Translations under genes and position numbers: made by a program | Shown here: positions 36,906 through 46,659 of the stretch, in pieces | Numbering within the stretch: position 1 is the first letter of the stretch | Layout: every line of letters starts with the position of its first letter | Origin: Flaviflagellibacter deserti | GTDB lineage: Bacteria > Pseudomonadota > Alphaproteobacteria > Rhizobiales > Methylopilaceae | NCBI RefSeq assembly: GCF_042652085.1 | Contig: NZ_JBHSJF010000002.1 | Location: 138,394 to 202,393 of the forward strand | Direction of reading: 5' to 3' | Length of the DNA: 64,000 nt | Notes under the pieces: generated by a model | The model's input: only the letters and a program-made list of their open reading frames with translations | Told to the model about the DNA's origin: nothing | The model's database searches: none

Positions 36906-38732
36906 TTGCTCCGTACGTTTCCGCTGCGTGACTCCGCCGAACCCGCTTCCGCTCCCGCGCTCGGCGACCTGCCGGAATGGAATCTCGCCGATCTCTATCC
37001 GGCAATGGATTCGCCGGAAGTCGCGGCCGACCTGAAGAAGGCGAACGCGGACGCCGAGGTGTTCGCGGCAAAGTTCAAGGGCCATCTCTCGGAGCTTGCC
37101 GAAAAGGGTTCGCTGATCGAGGCGGTGAAAGCCTATGAGGCGCTCGACGACCTGATGGGCCGTCTCGGCTCCTATGCCGGCCTCGTCTATGCCGGCGACA
37201 CGACCGATCCGAAGCGCGCAAAGTTCTACGGTGACGTGTCCGAGAAGCTGACCGACGCCTCGGCGCATCTGATCTTCTTCTCGCTCGAACTGAACGCGAT
37301 CGACGACGCAGTGCTGGACCGTGCGCTCGAAGATGCCGCGCTGGGCCATTACAAGCCGTTCTTCGACGATGTCCGCAAGGAACGCCCGCACCAGCTCGAA
37401 CCCCGCGTCGAGCAGCTCTTCCACGAGAAGTACACGGTCGGCCGTGGCGCCTGGAACCGGCTCTTCGACGAGACCATCGCGGCGCTGAAATTCGAGGTAG
37501 GCGGCGAGACGCTGACCCTCGAGCCGACGCTCAACCTGATGCAGGAATCGAAGGAAGAGCGCCGCAAGGCGGCTTCCGACGCGCTGGCCAAGGTGTTCGG
37601 CGAGAACCTGCGCACCTTCACCCTGATCACCAACACTTTGGCTAAGGACAAGGAAATCTCCGACCGCTGGCGCAATTTCGAGGATGTCGCGGATTCGCGG
37701 CATCTGGCGAACCGCGTCGAACGTGAGGTCGTCGATGCGCTGGTCGCTTCGGTGCAGGTGGCCTATCCGCGCCTGTCGCACCGCTATTACGCGCTGAAGG
37801 CGAAGTGGTTCGGCAAGGATCGGCTGGAGCACTGGGACCGCAACGCGCCGCTGCCGAAGGTCGAGCAGCGGACGATCCCCTGGATCGAGGCCAAGGACAC
37901 GGTGTTGTCGGCCTATCACAGCTTCTCGCCGCGCATGGCCGACATCGCACGCGAGTTCTTCGACAAGAACTGGATCGACGCTCCCGCGCGTCCGGGCAAG
38001 GCACCGGGCGCCTTCGCGCACCCCACGACGCCGTCGGCGCATCCTTATGTGCTGGTCAATTATCTCGGCAAGCCGCGGGACGTGATGACACTCGCTCACG
38101 AGCTCGGTCATGGCGTGCATCAGGTGCTCGCCGCGCCGAACGGTCCGTTGATGGCGCCGACGCCGCTGACTCTGGCGGAGACCGCCAGCGTGTTCGGCGA
38201 GATGCTGACCTTCCGCAAGATCCTGGACGGCACGACCGATCCGCTGCAGAAGAAGGCGCTGCTGGCCTCGAAGGTCGAGGACATGATCAACACGGTCGTC
38301 CGGCAGATCGCCTTCTATACGTTCGAGCGGAAGGTCCATCTGGAGCGCCGCGAAACCGGCGAACTGACCAGCGATCGGCTGAACGAGATCTGGCTCGAAG
38401 TACAGGCCGAGAGCCTCGGCCCGGCGATCCGCTTCAACCCCGGCTACGAGACGTTCTGGACCTATATCGGCCACTTCATCCACTCGCCGTTCTACGTCTA
38501 CGCCTATGCCTTTGGCGATTGCCTCGTGAACTCCCTCTATGCGGTCTACGAGAAATCGCATGAGGGCTTCGCCAATCGTTATTTCGAGCTCTTGGCGGCG
38601 GGCGGCACGAAGCATCATTCCGAACTGCTGAAGCCATTCGGCCTCGACGCGCGCGACCCGGCCTTCTGGCAGACCGGCCTCGGCCTGATCGACCGCATGA
38701 TCACGGAGCTGGAGGAGCTGGAGACGGCGTGA
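36906..38732 (+). CDS. M3-family oligoendopeptidase
   Basis: About 608 residues with the PepF/M3 layout: LPEWNLADLYPAMDSPE at the N-terminus and the zinc motif HELGHGVH (His398, Glu399, His402 from this start) with downstream Glu ligand (PLTLAETASVFGEM). It degrades oligopeptides in the cytoplasm. Start uncertain: TTG 36906 is preferred because GAGGA lies seven bases upstream; a GTG at 36855 would add 17 residues. The stop overlaps the next GTG (GTGA). Confidence 0.85.
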   Translation: MLRTFPLRDSAEPASAPALGDLPEWNLADLYPAMDSPEVAADLKKANADAEVFAAKFKGHLSELAEKGSLIEAVKAYEALDDLMGRLGSYAGLVYAGDTTDPKRAKFYGDVSEKLTDASAHLIFFSLELNAIDDAVLDRALEDAALGHYKPFFDDVRKERPHQLEPRVEQLFHEKYTVGRGAWNRLFDETIAALKFEVGGETLTLEPTLNLMQESKEERRKAASDALAKVFGENLRTFTLITNTLAKDKEISDRWRNFEDVADSRHLANRVEREVVDALVASVQVAYPRLSHRYYALKAKWFGKDRLEHWDRNAPLPKVEQRTIPWIEAKDTVLSAYHSFSPRMADIAREFFDKNWIDAPARPGKAPGAFAHPTTPSAHPYVLVNYLGKPRDVMTLAHELGHGVHQVLAAPNGPLMAPTPLTLAETASVFGEMLTFRKILDGTTDPLQKKALLASKVEDMINTVVRQIAFYTFERKVHLERRETGELTSDRLNEIWLEVQAESLGPAIRFNPGYETFWTYIGHFIHSPFYVYAYAFGDCLVNSLYAVYEKSHEGFANRYFELLAAGGTKHHSELLKPFGLDARDPAFWQTGLGLIDRMITELEELETA

Positions 38733-39640
38733 GCGGCGACGTCGGCGCTTTTGCCCACACGCCCTACGACGGCTCGCACAAGCCGTTCACGATCGGCATG
38801 AGCCTGCTCGATCCGCGCGAGTGGATCGAGGTCGATGGACATATCGGGCGCTACCTCGCCGAGAAGGACGAACTCTTCGCCACATCGAGGGACGTCGTGT
38901 TCCGCGAGGAGACCGAGACGCGGGCGGCGCAGGGCGAAGTGCTGGCCATGCTGGCCGATTTCCTGCCGCAGCGTTTCCCGGAGACCTATCGCCGCGATGG
39001 CTCGCGGATCGAAATCGTGCCGCTGGGCCGCTCAATCGATCTCGATGGCGGTGAGCCGCCGCTGATGACGGCCTCCCGCTTCGTCCAGGAAGACCTCTGC
39101 CTGATGCGCGACGGTCCGGGCGGTTACCGATTGGCCGCAGCTTCTCTCTGCTTTCCGTCGTCATGGTCGCTCGCCGAGAAGTTCGGCGCCACGCTCGACG
39201 GGCTTCACGGCAACGTGCCCGGCTATGCCGGCGGCTTCGGCCCACGCATGAACCGCATCTTCTCCAATCTCCGCACCGAGCTGCCGGCACAGCGGCTGAA
39301 CTGGTCGCTCTATGCCGATGACGAGCTCCACCACCCAGCCTCGAAAGCGCGGCCGCGGCACTGGTTCGATGCTGAGGCGGGGGACTTTGGGGCATTCGTC
39401 AGGGTCGAGCGGCAGACGCTGCGGCGCCTTCCGGTGTCCGGCGACATCCTGTTCACGATCCGCATCTACGTGGACCCGGTCGATGCATTCCGCCGCCACC
39501 CGGACGGAGCGCGGCTCGCGGCGGGACTTCGCGATGATATCCTGCGGCTGGACGAGGCGCAGCTGACTTACAAAGCATTGCTGGAGGGACGCGATCGCGT
39601 TGCGTCGGCCCTTGGCGAGATCGCAGGATCGAATGGCTGA
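38729..39640 (+). CDS. DUF3445 protein (heme-dependent oxidative N-demethylase-like)
   Basis: The 303-residue product matches DUF3445: MSLLDPREWIEVDGHIGRYL, LMTASRFVQEDLCLMRDGPG, ASLCFPSSWSLAEKFG and RVERQTLRRLPVSGDILFTI. The family includes heme-dependent oxidative N-demethylases that oxidise amines; others are unassigned. GTG start overlaps the peptidase stop. Followed by an 8-base overlap with the ABC1-kinase gene, so three genes are translationally linked. Confidence 0.88.
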   Translation: MSGDVGAFAHTPYDGSHKPFTIGMSLLDPREWIEVDGHIGRYLAEKDELFATSRDVVFREETETRAAQGEVLAMLADFLPQRFPETYRRDGSRIEIVPLGRSIDLDGGEPPLMTASRFVQEDLCLMRDGPGGYRLAAASLCFPSSWSLAEKFGATLDGLHGNVPGYAGGFGPRMNRIFSNLRTELPAQRLNWSLYADDELHHPASKARPRHWFDAEAGDFGAFVRVERQTLRRLPVSGDILFTIRIYVDPVDAFRRHPDGARLAAGLRDDILRLDEAQLTYKALLEGRDRVASALGEIAGSNG

Positions 39641-41009
39641 CGACCGCGAACGGAACCGCTTCTCCAGCCGCCTGTCCCGCTACGCCCGTGTCGGCACCGG
39701 TATCGGTGGCGTGGCTGCGCGGATGGCGGGCGCACGGCTGACCGGCGGAACAGATCGCGGGAGGGCGGCAGCAGACCTCGCGAGCGCGCTCGGCGGGCTG
39801 AAGGGGCCGCTGATGAAGGTGGCACAGCTGCTCGCCACCATTCCCGACGCAGTCCCGCCCGAATATGCCGCCGAGCTGATGAAGCTGCAGAGCGAGGCGC
39901 CACCGATGGGGGCCGCGTTCGTCAAGCGGCGTATGGCGTCGGAGCTCGGGCCGGACTGGCGTTCGAAATTCGCCGAGTTCGACCTGACGCCGGCTGCTGC
40001 CGCATCGCTCGGCCAGGTGCATCGCGCCACCACGCTCGGCGGCGAGGCGGTCGCCTGCAAGCTGCAATATCCGGAGATGGCGTCGGCGGTGGAGGCGGAC
40101 CTGGCCCAGCTCAGGATCGTGCTCGGTGTCCACCGCCGCATGGACCCGGCGATCGACACCCGCGAGATCGCGCAGGAGATCGGCGCGCGCGTCCGCGAGG
40201 AGCTGGATTACCGCCGCGAGGCGAAGCACGCGGCGCTATACGCCGCGATGCTGCGGGACACGCCGGAGGTGCGGGTTCCGAGTGTGCATCCGGATTTGTC
40301 GACCGGGCGATTGCTGACGCTCGGCTGGCTCGATGGGAAGAGGCTGCTGACGTTCAAGAACGAGCCGCTCGAGGTCCGCAACCGCATCGCCACCGCGATG
40401 TTCAAGGCATGGTGGCATCCGTTTGCGCATTTCGGTGTCATCCACGGCGACCCGCATCTCGGCAATTACACCGTCTTCAGCGGCGAGGACGGCGAGCCGG
40501 CGGGCATCAACCTGCTGGACTATGGCTGCATCCGCATCTTCCCGCCGCGCTTCGTGGCGGGCGTGGTCGACCTTTATCACGGCCTCCGCGAGAACGACCG
40601 GGCGAGGATCGTCGGCGCCTATGAGAGCTGGGGATTCAAGGGACTGTCGAACGACCTGATTGACGTGCTGAACGTCTGGGCGCGGTTCATCTACGGGCCG
40701 CTGCTTCAGGACAAGGTCCAGGCGATCGCAGGGAAGGGGATTTCGCCGACGGAATACGGGCGCAAGCAGGCCTTCGAGGTGCACAAGGCGCTGAAGGAAA
40801 AGGGCCCGGTGACGGTTCCGCGCGAGTTCGTGTTCATGGACCGTGCCGCGATCGGGCTCGGCGGGGTCTTCCTGCATCTGCGCGCCGAAATGAATTTCTA
40901 TCGCCTTTTCAATCAGGAGATAGAGGATTTCTATCTACCCAAGGTAGCGGAGAGGCAAAACGACGCGCTCGTATCGGCGGGTCTCCCCGATCACGTCGCA
41001 CAACTGTAG
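39633..41009 (+). CDS. ABC1/AarF (UbiB-like) atypical kinase
   Basis: A 458-residue ABC1-family protein: GGLKGPLMKVAQLLATIPDA is the KxGQ-type N-terminal region (KVAQ here), LTPAAAASLGQVHRAT, GEAVACKLQYPE with the Lys, EIGARVREELDYRREAKHAA, and HGDPHLGNYTVF with INLLDYGCIR as the catalytic loop and metal Asp. Homologues support ubiquinone synthesis or lipid homeostasis through ATPase activity. ATG 39633 inside the DUF3445 end. Confidence 0.9.
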   Translation: MADDRERNRFSSRLSRYARVGTGIGGVAARMAGARLTGGTDRGRAAADLASALGGLKGPLMKVAQLLATIPDAVPPEYAAELMKLQSEAPPMGAAFVKRRMASELGPDWRSKFAEFDLTPAAAASLGQVHRATTLGGEAVACKLQYPEMASAVEADLAQLRIVLGVHRRMDPAIDTREIAQEIGARVREELDYRREAKHAALYAAMLRDTPEVRVPSVHPDLSTGRLLTLGWLDGKRLLTFKNEPLEVRNRIATAMFKAWWHPFAHFGVIHGDPHLGNYTVFSGEDGEPAGINLLDYGCIRIFPPRFVAGVVDLYHGLRENDRARIVGAYESWGFKGLSNDLIDVLNVWARFIYGPLLQDKVQAIAGKGISPTEYGRKQAFEVHKALKEKGPVTVPREFVFMDRAAIGLGGVFLHLRAEMNFYRLFNQEIEDFYLPKVAERQNDALVSAGLPDHVAQL

Positions 41010-41141
41010 AAATACCTTCAATCTCGCTCTGGAAACGCCTCGCCGAATGGTGGCGAATTCACGGCGAACGCCGTTGCCCTAACGAAACCTTTCCGATAAA
41101 GGCGGCGTGGAAATTCATTCCATTCGCAATGGGGGACAGTC

Positions 41142-41429
41142 ATGGCCGAACACGGCAGGACCGAATACGCCACCGCTGCCGGCAACGACCTGCCGGAGCA
41201 TGAGGCGACCTATGCCAACGTCATGAAGCTGACCAAGGTCGGCACCGTGGCCGTCCTCTGCGTCGTCGTCGCCCTCGGCATCTGGGGCACCGTCGGCTCC
41301 GTCTTCTGGACGGCGTTCGGCGTCCTGTTCGCCATTGTCACCCTCGTCATCGGCATGGTGCGCGACAGCGCGGTTCCGCCCGCTGGCCTCCTTGTTCTCC
41401 TGTTGCTCGCCTGGGCATTGATGGTCTGA
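41142..41429 (+). CDS. aa3-type cytochrome c oxidase subunit IV-like small membrane protein
   Basis: A 95-residue protein with polar N-terminus ending NDLPEHEATYANVMKLTKVG (the conserved HEATY motif), then hydrophobic helices VAVLCVVVALGIWG, FWTAFGVLFAIVTLVIGMV and LLVLLLLAWALMV. Rhizobiales carry such CoxIV-like genes just before pntA. It is longer than the single-helix CoxIV of aa3 oxidase, so a fused small membrane module is possible. First gene of the pnt operon, 5 bases before pntAA. Confidence 0.75.
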   Translation: MAEHGRTEYATAAGNDLPEHEATYANVMKLTKVGTVAVLCVVVALGIWGTVGSVFWTAFGVLFAIVTLVIGMVRDSAVPPAGLLVLLLLAWALMV

Positions 41430-41434
41430 TTGCT

Positions 41435-42754
41435 ATGCGCATTTCCGTTCTGAGTGAAACCGATCCGAACGAGGGGCGCGTCGCCGCCACTCCGGAAACC
41501 GTCAAGAAGCTGAAGGGCCTTGGCGCCGACGTCGTCGTGCAGAAGGGCGCGGGCATCCGCTCGGGCATCCTCGACGCCGACTACGAAGCCGCCGGCGCGA
41601 CGATCGAAGGCACCGCCTCGAAGATCGCCGCGAAGTCCGACGTGATCCTCGCCGTGCGCCGTCCGACGGTCGCGCAGATCGACGGCGCCAATGTCGGCGC
41701 AGCCGTGATCTCGATCATGGACCCGTATGGCAACGAGGCCGAGCTGGCGAAGATCGCCGGCACGAAGACCTCCGCCTTCGCGATGGAGCTGATGCCGCGC
41801 ATCACTCGCGCGCAGGTCATGGACGTGCTGTCGTCGCAGGCGAACCTCGCCGGCTACCGAGCCGTGATCGACGCCTCGGCCGAATATGGCCGTGCCTTCC
41901 CGATGATGATGACCGCCGCCGGCACGGTTCCGGCCGCGCGCGTCTTCATCATGGGCGTCGGCGTCGCCGGCCTCCAGGCCATCGCGACCGCCCGCCGCCT
42001 CGGCGCCATCGTGACCGCGACCGATGTTCGCCCGGCCACGAAGGAGCAGGTCGAATCTCTCGGCGCGAAGTTCATCGCCGTCGAGGACGACGAGTTCAAG
42101 CAGGCCGAGACCTCCGGCGGCTACGCCAAGGAGATGTCGAAGGAATATCAGGCCAAGCAGGCCGAGCTCGTCGCTTCGCACATCGCCAAGCAGGACGTGG
42201 TCATCACCACCGCCCTGATCCCCGGCCGTCCGGCTCCGAAGCTCGTCACCAAGGCGATGGTCGAGTCGATGAAGCCGGGTTCGGTGCTGATCGACCTCGC
42301 GGTCGAGCGCGGCGGCAATGTCGAGCTCGCCAAGGCAGGCGAGGTCGTCATCCATAACGGCGTGAAGATCGTCGGCCACCTCAACGTCGCCGGCCGTCTC
42401 GCGGCCTCGGCTTCGGCGCTCTATGCCAAGAACCTGATCGCGTTCCTCGAAACGCTGATCGACAAGGAAAAGAAGACCCTTGCGATCAATTGGGACGACG
42501 AGCTCGTCAAGGCGACCGGCCTGACCCGCGACGGCGCCGTGGTCCACGACCAGTTCAAAGGCGGCTCGTCCGCCAAGCCGACGGCCAAGCCCGCCGCTGA
42601 GAAGCCTGCTGCTGACAAGCCGGCGGCGAAGCCTGCTGCCGCCAAGTCGACCGCCACCAAGACCGCTGCCGCGAAGCCTGCCGCCGCCAAAACGCCGGCT
42701 GCTCCGCGCAAGCCCGCGGCTCCCAAGTCTGCACCCAAGCCCAAGGACGCCTGA
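41435..42754 (+). CDS. pntAA: NAD(P) transhydrogenase subunit alpha part 1, with Ala/Lys/Pro tail
   Basis: The 439-residue protein is domain I of proton-translocating transhydrogenase: [23 protein letters not shown]-binding [18 protein letters not shown], then [20 protein letters not shown]. It binds NAD(H) on the cytoplasmic side. Residues from about 378 on are a 60-residue low-complexity Ala/Lys/Pro tail ([21 protein letters not shown]), not part of the usual domain. In the split alphaproteobacterial form, pntAB and pntB follow with 2- and 4-base gaps. Confidence 0.95.
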   Translation: MRISVLSETDPNEGRVAATPETVKKLKGLGADVVVQKGAGIRSGILDADYEAAGATIEGTASKIAAKSDVILAVRRPTVAQIDGANVGAAVISIMDPYGNEAELAKIAGTKTSAFAMELMPRITRAQVMDVLSSQANLAGYRAVIDASAEYGRAFPMMMTAAGTVPAARVFIMGVGVAGLQAIATARRLGAIVTATDVRPATKEQVESLGAKFIAVEDDEFKQAETSGGYAKEMSKEYQAKQAELVASHIAKQDVVITTALIPGRPAPKLVTKAMVESMKPGSVLIDLAVERGGNVELAKAGEVVIHNGVKIVGHLNVAGRLAASASALYAKNLIAFLETLIDKEKKTLAINWDDELVKATGLTRDGAVVHDQFKGGSSAKPTAKPAAEKPAADKPAAKPAAAKSTATKTAAAKPAAAKTPAAPRKPAAPKSAPKPKDA

Positions 42755-42756
42755 TA

Positions 42757-43137
42757 ATGGTTCAGCTCGCTCAAGCGACCGTGCCGTCCGAGGCCGTTGT
42801 TGACGGTGCGGCGGCAGCCGCACACGCCGCCACCGGCATCGACCCGTTCGTCTTCCGTTTCGCGATTTTCGTGCTCGCGATTTTCGTTGGCTACTACGTG
42901 GTCTGGAGCGTCACCCCGGCGCTGCACACGCCGCTGATGGCCGTCACCAACGCCATCTCGTCGGTCATCGTGGTCGGCGCGGTGTTGTCGGTCGGCGTCA
43001 GCCTCGATCTCGGCGGCGACGGACCGATCTGGGCCCGTGCCCTCGGCTTCTTCGCGCTGGTACTCGCCTCCGTGAACATCTTCGGCGGCTTCCTCGTCAC
43101 CCAGCGCATGCTGGCGATGTATAAGAAAAAGGGCTGA
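42757..43137 (+). CDS. pntAB: NAD(P) transhydrogenase subunit alpha part 2
   Basis: A 126-residue membrane protein with three or four helices ([58 protein letters not shown]) and a conserved ending [12 protein letters not shown]. It is the membrane part of domain II. An N-terminal Ala-rich segment of about 25 residues precedes the first helix. Tightly packed between pntAA and pntB. Confidence 0.95.
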   Translation: MVQLAQATVPSEAVVDGAAAAAHAATGIDPFVFRFAIFVLAIFVGYYVVWSVTPALHTPLMAVTNAISSVIVVGAVLSVGVSLDLGGDGPIWARALGFFALVLASVNIFGGFLVTQRMLAMYKKKG

Positions 43138-43141
43138 GCGC

Positions 43142-44539
43142 GTGATCAACATCGCCCAATTCCTCTACCTCGCCGCGGGTATCCTGTTCATCCTCGCGCT
43201 GCGCGGCCTGTCGCACCCGACGACCTCGCGCCAGGGCAACATGTACGGCATGGCCGGCATGGGCATCGCGATCGTGACCACGCTCGTGATCTCGCCTCCG
43301 GCGGACTTCCTCAGCTGGCTGCTCGTCGTCGGCGGCATCGCCATCGGCGGCACGATCGGCGCGGTGATCGCCAAGCGCATCGCCATGACCGACATGCCGC
43401 AGCTCGTCGCGGCCTTCCACTCGCTGGTCGGTCTCGCCGCGGTGCTCGTGGCTGCCGGCGCGCTCTACGCGCCTGACGCGTTCGGCATCGGCGAACCCGG
43501 AGAGATCCACAAGTCGAGCTTGATCGAGATGTCGCTCGGCGTCGCCATCGGCGCGATGACCTTCACCGGTTCGATCATCGCGTTCCTCAAGCTCGCGGCG
43601 ATGATGTCGGGCAAGCCGATCATCCTGCCGGCGCGCCATCTGCTGAACATCGCGCTGGCCGGCGGTCTCGTCCTGCTCATCGCGATCTTCTTCGCCACCG
43701 AGAGCCACCTCGTGTTCTGGGCGATCACGGTCGTCGCGCTGGTCCTCGGCGTCACCCTGATCATCCCGATCGGCGGCGCGGACATGCCGGTCGTCGTGTC
43801 GATGCTCAACTCCTATTCGGGTTGGGCCGCGGCCGGCATCGGCTTCACCCTCGGCAACTTGGCGCTGATCATCACCGGCGCGCTGGTCGGCTCCTCGGGT
43901 GCGATCCTGTCCTACATCATGTGTAAGGGCATGAACCGCAGCTTCTTCTCGGTGATCCTCGGTGGCTTCGGCGGCGAAGTCGCGGCGGGCGCCGGCAAGG
44001 TCGAGACCCGTCCGGTCAAGCAGGGCTCGGCGGACGACGCGGCCTTCATCATGAAGAACGCCGAGAAGGTCATCATCGTGCCGGGCTACGGCATGGCGGT
44101 TGCCCAGGCGCAGCATGCCACCCGCGAAATGGCGGACATGCTGAAGAAGGAAGGCGTCGAGGTTAAGTACGCCATTCACCCGGTCGCCGGCCGCATGCCG
44201 GGCCATATGAACGTGCTGCTCGCCGAAGCGAACGTGCCGTACGACGAGGTTTTCGAGCTCGAGGACATCAACGCCGAGTTCGCCCAGGCGGACGTGGCGT
44301 TCGTCATCGGCGCCAACGACGTGACGAACCCGGTCGCCAAGACCGACCCGTCCTCGTCGATCTACGGCATGCCGATCCTCGACGTCGAAAAGGCCAAGAC
44401 CGTTCTGTTCATCAAGCGCGGCATGGGCTCCGGCTATGCGGGCGTCGAGAACGAACTGTTCTTCCGCGACAATACGATGATGCTGTTCGGAGACGCCAAG
44501 AAGGTCACCGACGAGATCGTCAAGGGTCTCGGCCACTGA
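43142..44539 (+). CDS. pntB: NAD(P) transhydrogenase subunit beta
   Basis: The 465-residue subunit has about nine N-terminal membrane helices and a C-terminal NADP-binding domain III: VIIVPGYGMAVAQAQHATRE, HPVAGRMPGHMNVLLAEANV, FVIGANDVTNPVAKTDPSSS and IYGMPILDVEKAKTVLFIKR. It completes the hydride-transferring proton pump that makes NADPH. The start is GTG at 43142. A strong terminator follows 24 bases after the stop. Confidence 0.96.
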   Translation: MINIAQFLYLAAGILFILALRGLSHPTTSRQGNMYGMAGMGIAIVTTLVISPPADFLSWLLVVGGIAIGGTIGAVIAKRIAMTDMPQLVAAFHSLVGLAAVLVAAGALYAPDAFGIGEPGEIHKSSLIEMSLGVAIGAMTFTGSIIAFLKLAAMMSGKPIILPARHLLNIALAGGLVLLIAIFFATESHLVFWAITVVALVLGVTLIIPIGGADMPVVVSMLNSYSGWAAAGIGFTLGNLALIITGALVGSSGAILSYIMCKGMNRSFFSVILGGFGGEVAAGAGKVETRPVKQGSADDAAFIMKNAEKVIIVPGYGMAVAQAQHATREMADMLKKEGVEVKYAIHPVAGRMPGHMNVLLAEANVPYDEVFELEDINAEFAQADVAFVIGANDVTNPVAKTDPSSSIYGMPILDVEKAKTVLFIKRGMGSGYAGVENELFFRDNTMMLFGDAKKVTDEIVKGLGH

Positions 44540-44563
44540 GACCGACTCGATCGCAGAAATGAG

Positions 44564-44592
44564 AAAGGGCGCCGTGAGGCGCCCTTTTGTTT
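44564..44592 (+). terminator. rho-independent terminator of the pnt operon
   Basis: GGGCGCC (44567-44573), loop GTGA, GGCGCCC (44578-44584), preceded by AAA and followed by TTTTGTTT. Perfect 7-bp GC stem (10 with A/T extension) right after pntB. Confidence 0.9.
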
Positions 44593-45438
44593 GAGGTGCT
44601 CGCCTGCCTCTCTGCGTCCCCCGGACAAGTGCGCGGAGCGCACGCCGATCCGGGGTCCAGTGCATGAGTGCGCCGCAGGCGCTCTTTAGACAAAGTGCGG
44701 CTTCGCCGCGAGGAACGCTGGGTCCCGGTTCTCGCGACGTGCTGCGCATCCGGCTCAGAATGAGGCAACCCCATTCTCGGTCATGCCAAGGCTCGGCCTT
44801 GGCATCCACGAGTTCACGGCATGTCGAGAGGAACAGGACGTGGGTGGCCGGGACAAGCCCTGCCATGACGGAGAACCTTGACAATATTCCTATCATGTGC
44901 TTATCCTCCCGTCATCCTCACCCTGCGAGGGGCGCTGGCCAGGTACCGGCCGGCCGGCGCGGGATGGGGAGCGGCGCCTGCGGGCGGGGTCCGGAACCCC
45001 GCTCCCGGGAGGCCGGAGGATGTAGGACGACCGAGAAGGTCGTCTGACGAGCGGGCCCGTCGGGCACCATGACCCGTCCGTGCCTTGCACTGGGGATGAG
45101 CCGTGGTCTTCGAAGGCTCTCAAACCTTCGGCGGCCACAGGCCGTGGAAGCGCCCGCCTCCTCCGACTTAACCGCCGTGCGGGGAACGCCTCAGGCATCC
45201 ACGCAAACCAAACCAGTCAGAGGACGCCGAGGCGTTCCCCGCTCCCTCCGAGGGAGCATTTCTCCGACATCGCTGATCAAGGCAGGCGAGGATGGGGTGT
45301 GCCCGGCTCGGTGCTATTTGGGTCGTCGTCCTCCGGCTTGACCGGAGGGCCCATAGGGCGCCCACCGCGTGGCATGGAACCTCCGGTCAAGCTGGAGGAT
45401 GACGGAACAAAACCTAACCTAAGCGAGGAGGGGAGATA
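44593..45438. other. non-coding region filled with palindromic repeats
   Basis: About 850 bp without a credible gene. 44600-44850 holds many short hairpins, including the perfect 10-bp stem ATGCCAAGGC (44783-44792)/GCCTTGGCAT (44796-44805), plus CCGGGTCC-like blocks. 44920-45080 has GC-rich hairpins and a GACGACC-type dyad. 45081-45294 is the class B repeat described separately. 45310-45410 contains CCTCCGG dyads. Open frames here lack codon bias and are not called. Confidence 0.6.
45081..45294 (+). repeat. class B ~210-bp dispersed repeat, copy 1
   Basis: The segment starting GCCTTGCACTGGGGATGAGC matches the reverse complement of 63791-64000 over its whole length. Internal stems: CGGCC-ACA-GGCCG; GCGGGGAACGCCTC (45179-45192)/GAGGCGTTCCCCGC (45229-45242), a 14-bp perfect stem with a 36-base loop; and GCTCCC-TCCGA-GGGAGC (45241-45257). 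The second copy keeps each stem with different bases. Confidence 0.85.
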
Positions 45439-46305
45439 TCAATTCACCAGATTATACGTAACGCCCGCTTTGCCGCCGACGCGGGCGAAGGCGTCGCGGG
45501 CGCGGGAGTTCTTCGGCGAAACCTGCAAAGCGCGGGCATAGGCCGCCTTGGCGCGCTCGGGATCGTTCATCGCCTCATAGGCGCCGCCGCGGCCGAGCCA
45601 GGCATCGACGTTGGAGGGGGCGGAGGCGATGGCGGTGTTGAAGTCGTCGAGCGCGGCCTTCGGATCGTTGGTCGCCAGATAGCTGACGCCACGGGCGATG
45701 CGCGGCGGCGGGGCGGAGGCGTCGATCGCGATCGCGCGGGTGAAGTCCTCGATCGCGAACATATGCTGGCTCTGCGCCTGCTGGACGAGACCGCGATTGT
45801 GGAACGCCTCGGCGTTCTGCCGGTCCATCTCGATAGCGCGCTGATAATCGTTCAGCGCCGCCTGCAGCTGGCCCGCCTGACGGTAGACGTTTCCGCGGCC
45901 GACATAGGCGGCGACGTAGTTCGGATTGGCGTTGATGGCGCGCTCGTAGTCCTGCAGCGCGACCCGGTCTTGACCGAGGCTGTGCTGGGCCAGCGCCCGG
46001 TTGGCATAGGCCTTGGCGAAGCTCGGATCGAGCCGCACGGCGGCGTCGAAATCCTGGATCGCTTCCTTGTACTTGCCGGCGCGGGCGAGGGCGGAACCAC
46101 GGGTGTTGTAGGCTTCCGGATCCTGTGGATTGCGGGCAACGACGTCGCTCAGCGAGGCGATGTTCACCTGCGAGCCGGCGACGGATTCCGTGGCGACCGA
46201 GCCGGTGGTCGAGTTCGAGACCGTTTCGCAGCCGGCGAGGAGAACCGCGCAGCTAGCCAGAAGCAGGCTGCGCTTGGCGGTCAGACCGGACAGAGCTGCG
46301 AACAT
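45439..46305 (-). CDS. TPR-repeat lipoprotein
   Basis: A 288-residue protein with a lipobox (LLASCAVLLAGCETV) so likely attached to a membrane, a Ser/Thr linker, and about six TPR units such as NTRGSALARAGKYKEAIQDF, RALAQHSLGQDRVALQDYER and WLGRGGAYEAMNDPERAKAA. Such TPR lipoproteins scaffold periplasmic complexes. It is downstream of rpsU, separated by a terminator. Confidence 0.88.
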   Translation of the reverse strand: MFAALSGLTAKRSLLLASCAVLLAGCETVSNSTTGSVATESVAGSQVNIASLSDVVARNPQDPEAYNTRGSALARAGKYKEAIQDFDAAVRLDPSFAKAYANRALAQHSLGQDRVALQDYERAINANPNYVAAYVGRGNVYRQAGQLQAALNDYQRAIEMDRQNAEAFHNRGLVQQAQSQHMFAIEDFTRAIAIDASAPPPRIARGVSYLATNDPKAALDDFNTAIASAPSNVDAWLGRGGAYEAMNDPERAKAAYARALQVSPKNSRARDAFARVGGKAGVTYNLVN

Positions 46306-46360
46306 CAGGCGGTTACCCCCGGAGTCAAATCAGCGCGTCGGATGACAATGCCATCCCCGC

Positions 46361-46398
46361 CGAAAATACAAAAGCGCCCGCGGATGGTCCGGGGCGCT
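46361..46398 (-). terminator. rho-independent terminator after rpsU
   Basis: On the minus strand AGCGCCC pairs with GGGCGCT (46398-46392 with 46379-46373), extended by an inner CGGA/TCCG pairing, and is followed by TTTTGTATTTT. It lies 31 bases after the rpsU stop. Confidence 0.85.
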
Positions 46399-46428
46399 CT
46401 TGCGACGTATCAGTCTGCGAGCAGCGGA

Positions 46429-46659
46429 TTAGCGCGCTGCGGGCTTCTTCATCGGGATGAGGCCCTCGCGCTGAGCGCGCTTGCGGGCGAGCTTGCGAGC
46501 GCGGCGAACGGCTTCGGCCTTCTCGCGTGCCTTCTTCTCGGAAGGCTTCTCGTAGTGACCACGCAACTTCATCTCACGGAAGATGCCTTCGCGCTGCATC
46601 TTCTTCTTGAGCGCTTTCAGCGCCTGATCGACGTTGTTGTCACGAACGAGAACCTGCAC
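46429..46659 (-). CDS. rpsU: ribosomal protein bS21
   Basis: The 76-residue protein begins with [42 protein letters not shown], then Lys/Arg/Ala-rich [19 protein letters not shown]. The GTG at 46659 follows AAGGAAAG and gives the family N-terminus; upstream in-frame sequence is unrelated. bS21 binds the 30S subunit near the anti-Shine-Dalgarno region. Own terminator downstream. Confidence 0.95.
   Translation of the reverse strand: MQVLVRDNNVDQALKALKKKMQREGIFREMKLRGHYEKPSEKKAREKAEAVRRARKLARKRAQREGLIPMKKPAAR

Noticed and set aside
36846..38618. 590-codon antisense frame opposite the M3 peptidase gene
   Set aside because: Composition is typical of a G+C shadow frame and the sense frame contains the HExxH enzyme.
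41210..44896. Long minus-strand frames opposite pntAA and pntB
   Set aside because: Shadows of the pnt genes; rich in Arg/His/Asp with no domain.
44593..45438. Small open frames in the repeat-rich region after pntB
   Set aside because: They cross palindromic repeats, lack codon bias and ribosome-binding sites, and one part recurs as a non-coding repeat at the window end.
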